Source: Apium graveolens (Eukaryota > Streptophyta > Magnoliopsida > Apiales > Apiaceae). From it: a stretch of 64,000 nucleotides of DNA. The stretch lies in the NCBI RefSeq assembly GCF_009905375.1, contig NC_133656.1, forward strand, positions 238,185,996 through 238,249,995, in the 5' to 3' direction. A model generated the notes under the pieces. The model saw only the letters and a list, made by a program, of their open reading frames with translations. It was not told the origin of the DNA and searched no databases. Position numbers and translations under genes: made by a program. This document shows, one piece after another, positions 1-10,541 of the stretch (its first letter is position 1; each line of letters opens with the position of its first letter).

Positions 1-175
1 GATCTTTTTTGCGATTTACAAATTGCAGAAACATATCATCAGAACCCTAAAAAAATTTAACTGATCAGATAAGAATAATTAATTAATCATTGAATAAAAC
101 AATTATATACAGTACTATTAACTATATACATGGAGCTCATGATCATGCATAACGATCAATCAAGATGATGAAAAT
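1..175 (-). pseudogene. Importin-alpha-like gene remnant (exon 2 and intron 1)
   Basis: Read on the minus strand, about the first 48 bases encode a peptide (SDDMFLQFVNRKK) matching exon 2 of the importin-alpha-like gene at 13972-17130 (PDNMFLRFLNLKKNR there). The adjoining bases up to about 170 resemble that gene's intron 1, including matching CATCAGATA-type and AATCAAGATGATGAAAA-type stretches. About 30 bases of the exon 5' edge are missing compared with the full gene. The remaining exons, if they exist, lie left of the window. This is seen by eye only; it suggests a tandem paralogue. Confidence 0.5.
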
Positions 176-304
176 AAGGTGTCTTGGTGTCTTGAGTTAT
201 AAGGTGTCTTCACTTGGACACAATGTTATTCGTATCCCTAAATATTTGCTTGATAAATATAGAGGTTTTTCGATAAATATATAAATAAAAAATATTTTTT
301 TGCT

Positions 305-775
305 CACTACAACAAATCAGGCCATTTACGACGTTTTTTTAACTGAAATCGTCGTAATTGAGGCATTTACGCCGAAAACTTTTCGTCGTTTTTGCTCGAG
401 TAGTAAGTTCAGTTTTGCGTCACAAAAAATAATTGCGTCGCAAGTTAGTGAGTTGGGGCCACGTTTTTAATAAAATAATAAATCTAACTTCCGACGGAAT
501 ATATTGTCGTATGTTATGAACTTACGACGGAAAATATTGTCGTATGTTATGAACTTACGACGGAAAATATTGTCGTATGTTAGTTACTTACGACGGAGGA
601 ATCGTCAGATATTTTCTTGTGGGACCCACAATTGATAAAATAAAACATAAATTTACGACGCAACTTTATGTCGTAAATTAGTAACTTCCGACAGAAAAAA
701 CTGTCGTATGTTAGAAATTGGGGCCAACTTATGACAGAATATGTGATGAACAACCGTCGTAAGTTTGAATTTTCA
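305..775. mobile_element. CACTA-like transposon end with subterminal repeats
   Basis: The sequence starts CACTACAACAAA, the typical outer edge of plant CACTA (En/Spm) terminal inverted repeats. It is followed by many copies in both orientations of a motif of the form TTACGACGG / CCGTCGTAA and TTGTCGTATGTTA, between about 330 and 760. Such subterminal arrays are where CACTA transposases bind. No matching right terminus (TTTGTTGTAGTG) was found before the gypsy insertion at 1374 or after 12121, so this is probably a truncated end. No transposase coding sequence is visible. Confidence 0.5.
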
Positions 776-1373
776 AAATAGCCAAATTCTGATTTTTTCA
801 GTTTCCAGCCATTTTCGGCTTCCAATTTAAATTCTAAACCTGCAAAGTCTAATGCAATTCTACTCTTTTTTAATAAAAGTTGCAAAAATTCGGACAAACT
901 ATATATCGATTTATTAGTTTAGTTATTTTCGTTTTTACTATTCTCTCTCAATTAAAACTCTCTGAATTGAAGAATTGAAGAATTAACTTCATCAAAAAAC
1001 CATCAACTTTCATGCTATGTTCATTTGTTGAAAAGGTATTCTCCAGAGGCTAATTACTAAGTCTGATTACAACCGAAATGATTAGAACTAACTAAGACTG
1101 TTTATTCTGGTTTAGCTGCAAAAGTTGATTCAAATCTTCAAATATTAATCATAAAGAGAAGAGATTAGCCCCAGGTCAGGCTCTGTTGATGGAGATGTTT
1201 GTACTTAATGTACTGTGTGAGGTAAACTCAAGTTGCGAAGCTGGTTTTTTTATACAATTTTTGACATTGTCGTCTCTATTGCTCAAGACTTAATTTTTAA
1301 ATTGGAGTAAAACATGTTTATTTATTTCTTAATTAGTCAAACATCAAAATATGTTCTTACTGCAGATATATAT
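776..1373. other. AT-rich DNA without a recognisable gene
   Basis: Non-coding flank between the CACTA-like end and the Tat element. Only short chance reading frames are present. The last five bases (TATAT, 1369-1373) form the left target-site duplication of the gypsy element. Confidence 0.6.
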
Positions 1374-1921
1374 TGATAGGGATAAATAAATCCTGATTTT
1401 ATTAATAATGGGCTGCTGGACCCAATAATAAGATGTATAATATTCAGACCAGAAAGGTTAAGCCTGACGGACCAGATCAGGCCTGGTGGAATAAAAAAAG
1501 GCCCAAAAAGCCCTGATTATTAATTAATTTCGTAATTAATTAATAAGGGAGAAATCAGATGTTGAAAAGAGTCCCGATGAGGATATAAGTCCTTAGAGAT
1601 TAGCCTCAAGGGGACCTAAAAGGATAAGGAATCAGCTTCCTACTTCCTAGGACTCCTAAGTCTATCCTAATTCAGAGGCTTATCCACCAAGTCTCCTATA
1701 CCAAGTCCAATTCTAGGACTCCCACATCTATATAAGGGGTCTCACCCCCACCAATCAGAACTACGTTTTTTGACTTGATCCTTGGCAATCAGCAAGGTAC
1801 GTAGGCATCTTGTTAAGGCAGATTGAGTCACGAAACACAAGAGCAGTCAAATCGAGCCTCGAAGCTCACGTTCCTTAGTATTAAATACAGCAATTATATA
1901 TAGTAGTTTTAATCCATAACA
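1374..1921 (+). repeat. 5' LTR of the Tat gypsy element
   Basis: 548 bp, TG...CA bounded, matching 11574-12121 at every position compared by eye. A TATA box (CTATATAAGG, about 1728-1737) suggests transcription starts some 30 bp downstream, near the CCCCCACCAATCAGAAC stretch. Confidence 0.95.
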
Positions 1922-1941
1922 TTTGGCGCCGTCTGTGGGAA
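1922..1941 (+). promoter_or_regulatory. Primer-binding site of the gypsy element
   Basis: TTTGGCGCCGTCTGTGGGAA lies directly after the LTR terminal CA. This is the tRNA-complementary primer site usual for Tat-type elements. Only 15 bases separate it from the gag-pol start codon. Confidence 0.85.
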
Positions 1942-1956
1942 TACGCAACAACAACC

Positions 1957-4900
1957 ATGGCGAGAACACGGAGAACAACCAGCACTCTGGAGGAGGGAAC
2001 ACCATCAGGGACAACCCAGGTGATTTCATCAACCGTGGAGGTTCCTCCCCATTCAACTTATGCATCTACTCAGGGGGAAGCCCAGACAGGGGCAACTCAT
2101 CCTCAGCCACAAGGGACAACTCCCCCGACTGTTCAAGGTACGAATCCTCAAGTTCAACAAATACATATACCTGTGAATTCTCGACCCGTCGGGTATGAAT
2201 ACTCAACTATTGTTACTACTAACCCCCCTTATGGGATGCCCCTTCACCCTGAGGTTGGAGGAAGTGGATATGCTGGGCGGAGCGAAGCACGAGGGCGGTC
2301 GCCCCCCTATATACGAGGTTTGGATCCTATCCCTGAGGATCGGGAATTTTCTGGTCCATACACTGAGAGAGACTCCGAATCTTCGGATGATGAAGTGGCC
2401 CCGAGAAGGAGGCGTCCTGGAAAAGAGCCAATGGCCGATGGAAGGCAACGCCCCCAAAGCACCCCAGGGGCGAATCCCCAAGAAGTGCAGGAAAAGATCA
2501 GGGCTCATGAGGCTGAAATCCAAAGGCTGAGGCGTGATTTGGAGGCTTACCAAGCCACCAGATCCCACATACCTCCTAGGGGGAGAAATCCTCCTCCTAT
2601 CATAGACCTGGATGGTCCGGTAAGAAGAAGGGCTGCTGTCCCAAGAACTGATCCAAGCAATCTCCTTCCCCTTGGAGATCCTGATGATCCAACTCCACCC
2701 TTCACAGAAGAGATAATGAATGCCCATATCTCAAGAAAATTTAAGATGCCCACTATCAAAGCCTATGATGGCACGGGAGACCCCGCTAATCATGTTAGGA
2801 CATTCTCTAATGCACTGCTGCTGCAACCCGTGAATGATGCTATAAAATGTCGGGCCTTCCCTCAAACCCTGTCGGGTATGGCTCAAAGATGGTACAGTCG
2901 CCTACCCCCAAATTCTATTGGATCATTCAGAGAATTAAGTCAGGCTTTTATTAAGCAATTCATCAGTGGAAGAGTCCATGAGAAAAGTTCAGCATCTCTT
3001 ATGAGTCTTGTGCAGGGAGCTAAGGAATCCTTAAGAGATTACCTGAATCGTTTTACAAAGGAGGCTTTAAAAGTCCCAGACCTTGATGATAAGGTAGCCA
3101 TGATAGCACTGCAACAAGGAACTAGGGATGAGTTTTTCAAGATGTCTTTGGCCAAACGACCCCCTGAGAGCATGTTGCAGCTCCAAGAGAGGGCAGGGAA
3201 GTATATCAAGGTTGAAGAAAGTATGAGGAAGACCGTAGTAAGTAATGAGCCCACTGGAGGCAAGAAACGAAAAACTGATTTGGAGTATATTGCTAAGGAC
3301 AAATATCCTAGAACCGAACAAAACCCTGATTCAAACCCCAAGAAGGGAGGACCTGGGCAAAAGTTCACTGAATACGCTAAGCTGAATGCTCCCAGAAGTC
3401 AGATTTTGATGGAGATTGAGAAAGACAGAGATATTCGCTGGCCTAAGCCCTTGAAGGCTGATCCCGCCAAACTAGATAAGGGCAAGTATTGCAGGTTTCA
3501 CAAAGATGTTGGTCATGACACCGATGAGTGTAGGCAGTTGAAAGATGAAATTGAGTTTTTGATTCGAAAAGGAAGGCTGAACAAGTATACTGGAGATGGA
3601 GGAGACAGAAACAATAATGGAAGGAAGAACTTTGAAGATCGTAGGAGGGACCAAGATGATCAGGGGCGGAATCCCCAACCTAGAGGACCAGTTATAAACA
3701 CCATTTATGGAGGGCCGAGACCTCGAGGGCCTGTGATAAACACGATCTTTGGAGGTCCAACTGCTGCTGGATTATCCAAAAATTCCAGAAAGGCATATAC
3801 TAGAGAAGTTATGCATATTGTTGGAGAAGCCCCGAAGAGGGCCAGGACAGAAGTAACATTGGCTTTTGATGATTCCGACCTAGAGGGTGTGAAGTTTCCC
3901 CATGACGACCCGCTGGTCATAACGCCGATAATAGGAAATAGCCCGGTTAAGAGGGTCCTTGTGGATAATGGTGCTTCTGTGGATATCTTGCTCCACGACA
4001 CCTTTCTAAGGATGGGGTATAACGACTCCCAGTTGACACCAACCGACATGCCGATATATGGATTTGCTGGAGTAGAATGTCCTGTGGAAGGGATAATTAA
4101 ATTACCAACCACCATAGGTACGGAGCCAAGGCAAGCAACGCAGATGCTGGATTTTGTGGTGGTAAAGGCTAGTTCAACTTATAATGCTATCATGGGGAGA
4201 ACAGGGATACATGCCTTCAAGGCAGTCCCCTCTTCCTACCATTCAGTCATGAAGTTTCCCACCCGAAACGGGATTGGAGAAGAGAGGGGAGATCAAAAAA
4301 TGGCTAGAAGCTGTTATGTGGCCTCTTTGAGGGCAGATGGAGTCGGGGGGCAGGTTCTCCCTATTGAAGATATGGATGTTCGAGAAAATGATGAGAATAG
4401 AGGAAGGCCAGCAGAAGAATTGGTTTCGGTTCCTTTAGATCCCAAGAATCCTGAGAGGATGACTTTCATTGGAGCTACATTAGAGGAGCCCCTTAGAGGG
4501 AAGTTAGTGAAATTTTTGCAAGAAAATAGTGATGTGTTTGCATGGTCAGCAGCTGATATGCCAGGCATAGACCCGGGGTTAATTACCCACAAGTTAAACG
4601 TGGATCCAAGCCGGAAGACAGTGAAACAAAAGAAAAGAAATTTTGCCCCGGAAAGACAAGAGGCTATAAAGCAGGAAGTGGAAAAGCTCTTAGAGGCTGG
4701 TTTCATTGAGGAGATTCAATTTCCGGAGTGGTTAGCAAACCCTGTCATGGTGAAGAAGGCTAATGGAAAGTGGAGGATGTGTATAGACTTCACCGATCTG
4801 AATGATGCATGTCCCAAAGACTGTTTTCCGCTGCCTAGAATTGATACTTTGATTGATGCCACCGCTGGACATGAGATGCTGAGTTTCATGGATGGATTTA

Positions 4901-7662
4901 GCGGATACAACCAGATCAAAATGCATAAGGATGACATTCCAAAGGTATCATTTATCACTGACTTTGGTGTTTATTGTTATCTTGTTATGGCGTTTGGTCT
5001 CAAGAATGCAGGAGCCACCTATCAAAGGTTGGTGAATAAAATTTTTAAGGATCTTATTGGGAAGACTATGGAAGTCTATGTTGATGACATGCTAGTCAAG
5101 AGTCTAGTAAAGACTGATCATATAACCCATTTGAAGGAAGCTTTTGAGGTCCTGAGGTACCACAAGATGATGTTGAATCCCACGAAGTGTGCTTTCGGAG
5201 TAGGATCTGGAAAATTCTTGGGGTTGATGGTCTCAAAGAGGGGAATTGAGGCTAACCCCGATAAAATAAAGGCAATCCTGGACATGGAACCCCCAAAAAC
5301 TGTCAAGGATATTCAGAAACTCACAGGAAGGGTTGCTGCGCTAGGACGATTCATCTCCAAGTCAGGAGACAAGTGCTTGTCATTCTTCAAGTCATTAAAG
5401 AACATTAAAGACTTTGTATGGAGTGAGGAAAATCAGAAGGCATTTGAAGAGTTAAAGAAGTATATGGCCCAGGCCCCGTTGTTGGCCAAGCCAGTTCTGG
5501 GTGAAGTTTTATTCTTGTACTTGGCTGTTTCAGAAAGCGCCTTGAGCGCGGTGTTGGTTAGGGAGGAACTGAAAGCCCAGAAACCCGTATACTATGTCAG
5601 CAAAATTTTGCATGGTGCTGAGTTGAATTATTCAGCCATTGAGAAATTCGCTTTAGCCTTGGTGATGGCTTCAAGAAAACTACGTCCTTATTTTCAAGCT
5701 CACCAAATTGAAGTGCTAACAAATCAGCCACTGAGAAATATCATTCACAGTCCCAAGGCAAGTGGGAGACTAATTAAGTGGGCAATAGAGTTGGGAGAGT
5801 TCGATCTCAAGTATAAGCCACGTATGGCCATAAAAGCCCAGGCACTAGCTGACTTCGTGGTGGAATGTACCATACCCAACCAAGAAGTCGGGGGGCAGGA
5901 AGATACCACACCTCAAGACAAGGGAGTCGACCATGGGGACAAGGAGAAAGAATATTGGGTTCTCTATTTTGATGGAGCATCAAAAACAAATTCCAGTGGA
6001 GCAGGGTTGGTTTTGCAAAGCCCTGATGGATTCTTAATTGAGTATGCCATGAAGCTAGACTTCCCAACCACAAACAATGAGGCAGAGTATGAAGCCCTGA
6101 TTGCTGGCCTTGGTCTAGTTGGGACACTTAGAGTCAAAAACTTAAAGGTCCGTGGAGACTCGAAGTTGATCATATCCCAGGTAAAGGGAGAATTTGAAGC
6201 AAGGGATGATACGATGGCAAAGTATGTTCGCTTAGTAAGGGCTGTGATGACCCAATTTAATGAATGCCATGTTGAACACATTCCAAGGGAAGAAAATGCT
6301 AAAGCAGATGCGCTATCAAAGTTTGCTTCATCTGAGATTGAAGAAAGTTCAGGAAGTGTGTACTTCCGTGTTTTGAAGACACGAAGTATAGATGTTAAAC
6401 TTGTGGCTCCCGTAGGCTTGGGGACGTCATGGATTGATCCCATCAAGGCTCACATTCAGACCGGTTGGTTGCCAAGCGATACAATTGAGGCACGGAAGTT
6501 AACTGTTCGAGCACTAAGGTACTCTTTGATAGATGGGATTCTATATAAAAGATCTTTCGTGGTTCCTTACTTGAGGTGTCTCAGGCCCGATGAGGCACGC
6601 TTGGCTCTTGAGGAAGTGCATGAAGGCATTTGTGGGCAACACTTGGGGGGCAGGGCCTTGGCTCATAAGATAACTCGTTTAGGCTTCTATTGGCCAGAAA
6701 TGATGGCTGATGCCAAAGAATATGTAAAGAAGTGTGATCGTTGTCAGAAGCATGCACCAGTCGCCAGACAACCCCCCGAGATGCTGACCTCCATCAACTC
6801 ACCTATTCCCTTTGCTATGTGGGGGATGGATATTCTAGGGCCTTTTCCTATGGCCACAGCACAAAGGAAGTTTCTGATTGTAGCCATTGATTATTTCACC
6901 AAGTGGATCGAAGCCAAACCTTTGGCCAAAATCACAACTAAGCAGGTTGCACAATTCCTGTGGGAAAATATTATGTGCCGATATGGAATTCCCCGTATCC
7001 TCGTCACTGACAATGGAACGCAATTCAATAATGAGGAATTCAAGAAGTACTGTGAAGAAAATGAAATTGAGTTACGGTTCACCTCTGTCGCTCACCCACA
7101 AGCTAATGGGCAAGCAGAAGTTGCAAATCGAATAATTCTGGACGGATTAAAGAAGAGGATCGAGAAGTCAAGAAATAATTGGGTGGATGAGATACTTCCC
7201 ATATTATGGGCATATAGGACTACCTGTAGAGTCACGACAGGTGCGACCCCTTTCATGTTGGCATATGGGGCAGAAGCAGTAGTTCCCGTGGAGATATCAC
7301 ATTCTTCTCCAAGGATTCAGGCTTTTGATGAGAAAGAAAATGAGGAAGGGCAGAAGCTAGCCCTGGATTTAATCGATGAAGTGCGAGATAAAGCACATGC
7401 AAAGATAGTAGAATATCAGAAAAAAGCTTCATTCTACTACAACCTAAGGGTTAAAGAAAGGTTTTTTAAACAAGGCGATCTAGTCTTGAGGAAGATAGAA
7501 GCATCTGGTGTAGGACAAAAAGGGAAGCTTGCCCCAAATTGGGAAGGGCCGTACAGAGTCAAGAGTGTTCAAGGTAGAGGAACCTACAAGCTCGAGACTG
7601 TGGATGGTTTTGAAGTCCCGAGGACCTGGCACGCACAAAACCTGAAGGTTTACTACGTGTAA
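1957..7662 (+). CDS. Gag-pol polyprotein, Ty3/gypsy Tat type, intact
   Basis: A single 1901-residue ORF whose ATG (context AACAACCATGG) lies 35 bp after the LTR. Domain order is gag (about 247-400, with the QRWY core), a zinc-knuckle-like CCHC variant (about 510, CRFHKDVGHDTDEC), aspartic protease (VLVDNGASVDIL near 666), reverse transcriptase (about 910-1090, YVDDM near 1040), a first RNase H (about 1185-1290), a second RNase H (YFDGASKTNSSGAG near 1336), and integrase with HHCC (about 1553-1600) and DDE core (WGMDILGPFP, VTDNGTQF near 1683, HPQANGQAE). No chromodomain follows; the C-terminus is the short basic domain ending in WHAQNLKVYYV. The duplicated RNase H is diagnostic of the Tat group. 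No frameshift or stop interrupts it, which fits the apparently identical LTRs. The protein would be cut by its own protease and act in reverse transcription and integration. Confidence 0.95.
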   Translation: MARTRRTTSTLEEGTPSGTTQVISSTVEVPPHSTYASTQGEAQTGATHPQPQGTTPPTVQGTNPQVQQIHIPVNSRPVGYEYSTIVTTNPPYGMPLHPEVGGSGYAGRSEARGRSPPYIRGLDPIPEDREFSGPYTERDSESSDDEVAPRRRRPGKEPMADGRQRPQSTPGANPQEVQEKIRAHEAEIQRLRRDLEAYQATRSHIPPRGRNPPPIIDLDGPVRRRAAVPRTDPSNLLPLGDPDDPTPPFTEEIMNAHISRKFKMPTIKAYDGTGDPANHVRTFSNALLLQPVNDAIKCRAFPQTLSGMAQRWYSRLPPNSIGSFRELSQAFIKQFISGRVHEKSSASLMSLVQGAKESLRDYLNRFTKEALKVPDLDDKVAMIALQQGTRDEFFKMSLAKRPPESMLQLQERAGKYIKVEESMRKTVVSNEPTGGKKRKTDLEYIAKDKYPRTEQNPDSNPKKGGPGQKFTEYAKLNAPRSQILMEIEKDRDIRWPKPLKADPAKLDKGKYCRFHKDVGHDTDECRQLKDEIEFLIRKGRLNKYTGDGGDRNNNGRKNFEDRRRDQDDQGRNPQPRGPVINTIYGGPRPRGPVINTIFGGPTAAGLSKNSRKAYTREVMHIVGEAPKRARTEVTLAFDDSDLEGVKFPHDDPLVITPIIGNSPVKRVLVDNGASVDILLHDTFLRMGYNDSQLTPTDMPIYGFAGVECPVEGIIKLPTTIGTEPRQATQMLDFVVVKASSTYNAIMGRTGIHAFKAVPSSYHSVMKFPTRNGIGEERGDQKMARSCYVASLRADGVGGQVLPIEDMDVRENDENRGRPAEELVSVPLDPKNPERMTFIGATLEEPLRGKLVKFLQENSDVFAWSAADMPGIDPGLITHKLNVDPSRKTVKQKKRNFAPERQEAIKQEVEKLLEAGFIEEIQFPEWLANPVMVKKANGKWRMCIDFTDLNDACPKDCFPLPRIDTLIDATAGHEMLSFMDGFSGYNQIKMHKDDIPKVSFITDFGVYCYLVMAFGLKNAGATYQRLVNKIFKDLIGKTMEVYVDDMLVKSLVKTDHITHLKEAFEVLRYHKMMLNPTKCAFGVGSGKFLGLMVSKRGIEANPDKIKAILDMEPPKTVKDIQKLTGRVAALGRFISKSGDKCLSFFKSLKNIKDFVWSEENQKAFEELKKYMAQAPLLAKPVLGEVLFLYLAVSESALSAVLVREELKAQKPVYYVSKILHGAELNYSAIEKFALALVMASRKLRPYFQAHQIEVLTNQPLRNIIHSPKASGRLIKWAIELGEFDLKYKPRMAIKAQALADFVVECTIPNQEVGGQEDTTPQDKGVDHGDKEKEYWVLYFDGASKTNSSGAGLVLQSPDGFLIEYAMKLDFPTTNNEAEYEALIAGLGLVGTLRVKNLKVRGDSKLIISQVKGEFEARDDTMAKYVRLVRAVMTQFNECHVEHIPREENAKADALSKFASSEIEESSGSVYFRVLKTRSIDVKLVAPVGLGTSWIDPIKAHIQTGWLPSDTIEARKLTVRALRYSLIDGILYKRSFVVPYLRCLRPDEARLALEEVHEGICGQHLGGRALAHKITRLGFYWPEMMADAKEYVKKCDRCQKHAPVARQPPEMLTSINSPIPFAMWGMDILGPFPMATAQRKFLIVAIDYFTKWIEAKPLAKITTKQVAQFLWENIMCRYGIPRILVTDNGTQFNNEEFKKYCEENEIELRFTSVAHPQANGQAEVANRIILDGLKKRIEKSRNNWVDEILPILWAYRTTCRVTTGATPFMLAYGAEAVVPVEISHSSPRIQAFDEKENEEGQKLALDLIDEVRDKAHAKIVEYQKKASFYYNLRVKERFFKQGDLVLRKIEASGVGQKGKLAPNWEGPYRVKSVQGRGTYKLETVDGFEVPRTWHAQNLKVYYV

Positions 7663-7999
7663 GATAGGCGAAGTACGATTCTCACTTGTCATTATGGCAA
7701 GTAGGTTTAAAAGCACCTGGAAGCTTTGCTTGCGTAGGATTTTATATTCCAGTAGAATTTACATTGTCAAGTTATTATTGATTAGGGTCGAACCCATGCT
7801 ATGTAAGGTTTTGAAAAACCAGACTTCAAGTTAAAGAGTTTTAAGTTATTTCTATCTAAAGGATGTTTAAACACACATTAAGACTATAATGATAAGAGGC
7901 CAAAGGAGCAACATACAAAATTTAACCCCAAAGGGTAACAACTTCTGATAAAAATAAAGTTCATAAGAAAGATGTACAAAAAAATTAGGCCTTGGAAGG
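7663..7999. other. Convergent 3' region between gag-pol and the antisense gene
   Basis: A 337-bp spacer between the stop of gag-pol (plus strand) and the stop of the antisense gene (minus strand). It must hold the 3' ends of both transcripts, or be read through by the genomic RNA. No long ORF is present. Confidence 0.6.
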
Positions 8000-9930
8000 T
8001 TAAGATTCTTCAGAACCACTATCCGACGACTCCTCGGAAGTTTCAGTCGTCTCTTCAGAAGTCTCAGTCGAACCCTCCGAAGTCCCTGTGGAAGTTCCCT
8101 CTGCAGGAGATGATGGCTGTTGAGGCACTACTTTTGAAGGTTCTTCCACCCTTGCCTTCTTAGTAGCAGGCTCGAGTTCCTCCTCAGAAGAATCTTCCTC
8201 TTCTCCATCCCTGATCATGCCAGCAAGCTTCTCAGTAACGCCCCCAAGCTCTGGAACCCGCACAGGGCAGGGAAAGGGCGACTGCTCAAGGATCTCGGGA
8301 AACTCATCCTGGATAGCCTCCACAGCAGCGTCCCAACCCTCCTTGTAGCTGACTGGGTGAAGAAGGGCGTCATGTTCCACCATCAGGTCTTTGAATTCTT
8401 GGGTATCCATCCAGCCGTCAAAGGCTTTGTCCTTCTGCGCCTTCAAGATTACGTTTTCAGCCCGGGCCGTCTCCAGGTCAGAAGTGGAAGAAGCCAATTG
8501 AGCTTCAAGGGCCTCAATTTTTTGGTTGGCCTCCTCCAACTTCTTGTTGGCATCTTCCAGGCCAACCTTCCAAGCCTTAGCTTGGTGAATTGCCCCTTGA
8601 AAATGGGCGTTAGCCTGCAAGAGAAATAGCAAAACTTTAGAAAAGAAGCATGAAAAGAAAAGTGTAAAAGGCATAAGTAAAGTGCGTACTGTCGCCAGGG
8701 CTTGGGCTCCAAAAAGCTCGTTCCCCTCTAAGTCCTGTTGGAGGACAAAGTCTTTATAGTCCACCGGAGAGATGGAATGTTTGGACCATTCCTTGGACAG
8801 GGCTGTGCTGCCCAATATTGAGTCCTTGCCCCGGATCCCCCAGGCAGGTTGAAAATAGGCCCCTGGCCTCTGCTTGGTGCGCAAAACCTGGCTGGGACCT
8901 TCCTCATTTGGCTCCATAACCTGAAGGAGGAACTCAGGGAAGCGATCACCAAGCCTAGGATCTTTGAAAATCTTCCCAGCCCTTTTCATCCTGGTCGTTT
9001 CCAGGTCCTTTGGCTTCGTAGCCTCCTCAATCTTCTCAGCCACTGCGGCAAGCAAAGTCAGTTGAAAAATAATTGGAATAAAAATGCAGGAAATAAAGTA
9101 GATGAAGGTAGGAACTTACTTTTCTTATGAACGGGCGAGAGGCCGCGTTCAACCAGGACAGTCTCCCGGATAAGATCCCAAGAATGAGAGGTGCCGTTGT
9201 CTTGCGTCAGGAGGTTGAAACCTCTAGCCTCCTCCTCAGACAAAGCTATGTCATTTGGGCTCCCATCCACGGCAATCCCAAAAGAAGATCGAAATAGGGA
9301 ACCCCAGTCTCCACCCTCCCAAACTATAAACAAAAAATCCTTCTTCCACCCCAAATTGTTGTCAGGGATGGATTTCCCATTCACAATATGGGGGATAGTG
9401 GGGCGTTGGTTGATAGAAACCCAACCCGGACTTTTATCGGGGCTGTTCTTGAACTGGAAAATCTTCCTGAAAACAGCAACAGATGTGGGGATGCTGTGCT
9501 TGGCGCATTGCGACAGATAGCATAGGATCAACCTCCAGGAGTTGGGGGGAAGCTGGCAAGGGCTGATGCCTACATCAGCCAAAAGTAAAGGAATGAATGG
9601 ATGAAAAGGGAGTCTAATACCTGCCCTTAGAGTATCCCTATAGACGCATAGCGCGTCCTTCTTCCACTGACAGGCCCTGTCGGCCGGACCTGCAAGAACC
9701 AGCTTAAAAGGTTCTTTGATTTTGAAGCAGCCGCTCAACTTTTCCAGCTCCTTGGGATCCCGTAAGGCGCTGATATGATCGTGTGCGTCCAGATGCGCAT
9801 CAGACGGATACTCGTCCCCTCGAGTGTTGATCATGTCGATTAAGGAAGTATACCTCGATCGAATAGGAAAATCATTGGACTTTCTAGCCACGTTCATCTT
9901 GGCCAAACGAGTCATTCTTTTGTCAGCCAT
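8000..9930 (-). CDS. Antisense gene (aORF) of the Tat element, three coding exons
   Basis: On the strand opposite gag-pol, three coding exons join in one frame: 9930-9120, 9042-8690 and 8614-8000. Their boundaries are standard (AAAA|GTAAGT, CCGCAG|TG, ACA|GTACGC, TTGCAG|GC). The total is 1779 bp, giving 592 residues. The N-terminal half (about 1-270, motifs such as HPFIPLLL and WEGGDWG) resembles the plant-specific domain annotated as a putative gypsy-type transposon protein. The middle is a coiled coil (KLEEANQKIEALEAQL). The C-terminus is acidic and Ser/Thr/Glu-rich. Extra ORFs in this position and orientation are known from Tat elements, but their role is not established. The start at 9930 directly follows an acceptor (TTTTTTCAG|ATG), so the 5' UTR is also spliced. 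The frame is fully open. Confidence 0.85.
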
Positions 9931-10120
9931 CTGAAAAAAGGTATGAGGCACGTAAATAGGCTGTCTTAAAATGGCACACAATGGAAAAATGAACACAAAA
10001 AACAAAGGGAGAAATCTTACCTGAAAAAGCACTCCTGAGAAAGGCTTTGAGCTCCGACTTGCTGTTATTGCTCTGAAAATCTTAGCAGGAGAATGAAGAA
10101 GAAAACAAAGAAATGAGGAA
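9931..10120 (-). other. 5' UTR exon and leader intron of the antisense gene
   Basis: A donor (TTTTTCAG|GTAAGATTT) at about 10021/10020 and an acceptor immediately before the ATG define a ~90-bp leader intron (9931-10020). The untranslated first exon would run from about 10120 down to 10021. Confidence 0.6.
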
Positions 10121-10147
10121 GTGAGGAGTAGTGACCTTTCCTCATTC

Positions 10148-10158
10148 CTTTATATAGG
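10148..10158 (-). promoter_or_regulatory. TATA box of the antisense gene
   Basis: On the minus strand the sequence reads CTCCTATATAAAGGAATG, a strong plant TATA box. It lies about 30 bp before the inferred start of the untranslated exon and 220 bp before the start codon. It lies inside the element, so the antisense gene appears to have a promoter independent of the LTR. Confidence 0.65.
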
Positions 10159-10285
10159 AGGAAAAAGAAGTTGAAGGGACAAAAAGCCCATTAAGAACAA
10201 AGGCCCATGAGAAAAAGCCCAGGAAAAAGCATCTTCCAGAATATTCCTAGGAATTCTAGGGCATTCTAAACAGGGTGTGATAGAG

Positions 10286-10450
10286 CCCAATAAAGAGGCC
10301 CAGTAATATTTGATAAAGCCCAGTAAAGAGGCCCAGTAATATTTAATAAAGCCCAATAAAGAGGCCCAGTAATATTTGATAAAGCCCAGTAAAGAGGCCC
10401 AGTAATATTTGATAAAGCCCAATAAAGAGGCCCAGTAATATTTGATAAAG
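10286..10450. repeat. 33-bp tandem repeat, five copies, alternating variants
   Basis: Five consecutive 33-bp units begin CCCARTAAAGAGGCCCAGTA. The variable base alternates A,G,A,G,A along the array, so the real unit of amplification may be a 66-bp dimer. The minus-strand reading frame through it is a by-product of the period being divisible by three. Confidence 0.9.
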
Positions 10451-10541
10451 CCCAATAGAGAAATCCAGGCCCAAATCCAATTAGGATTTGGAAAATTCAG
10501 TTTTAGCCTTAAAAAATGTAAGGCCCAAATAAAAAGATGTA

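Noticed and set aside
2195..4115. Several 80-170 codon ORFs on both strands inside gag-pol
   Set aside because: Shadow frames of the 1901-codon gag-pol, without independent domains.
10150..10455. 101-codon minus-strand ORF with a repeated GFIKYYWASLL peptide
   Set aside because: It is the translation of the 33-bp tandem array, whose period is divisible by three. It lies upstream of the antisense TATA box and has no other sign of coding.
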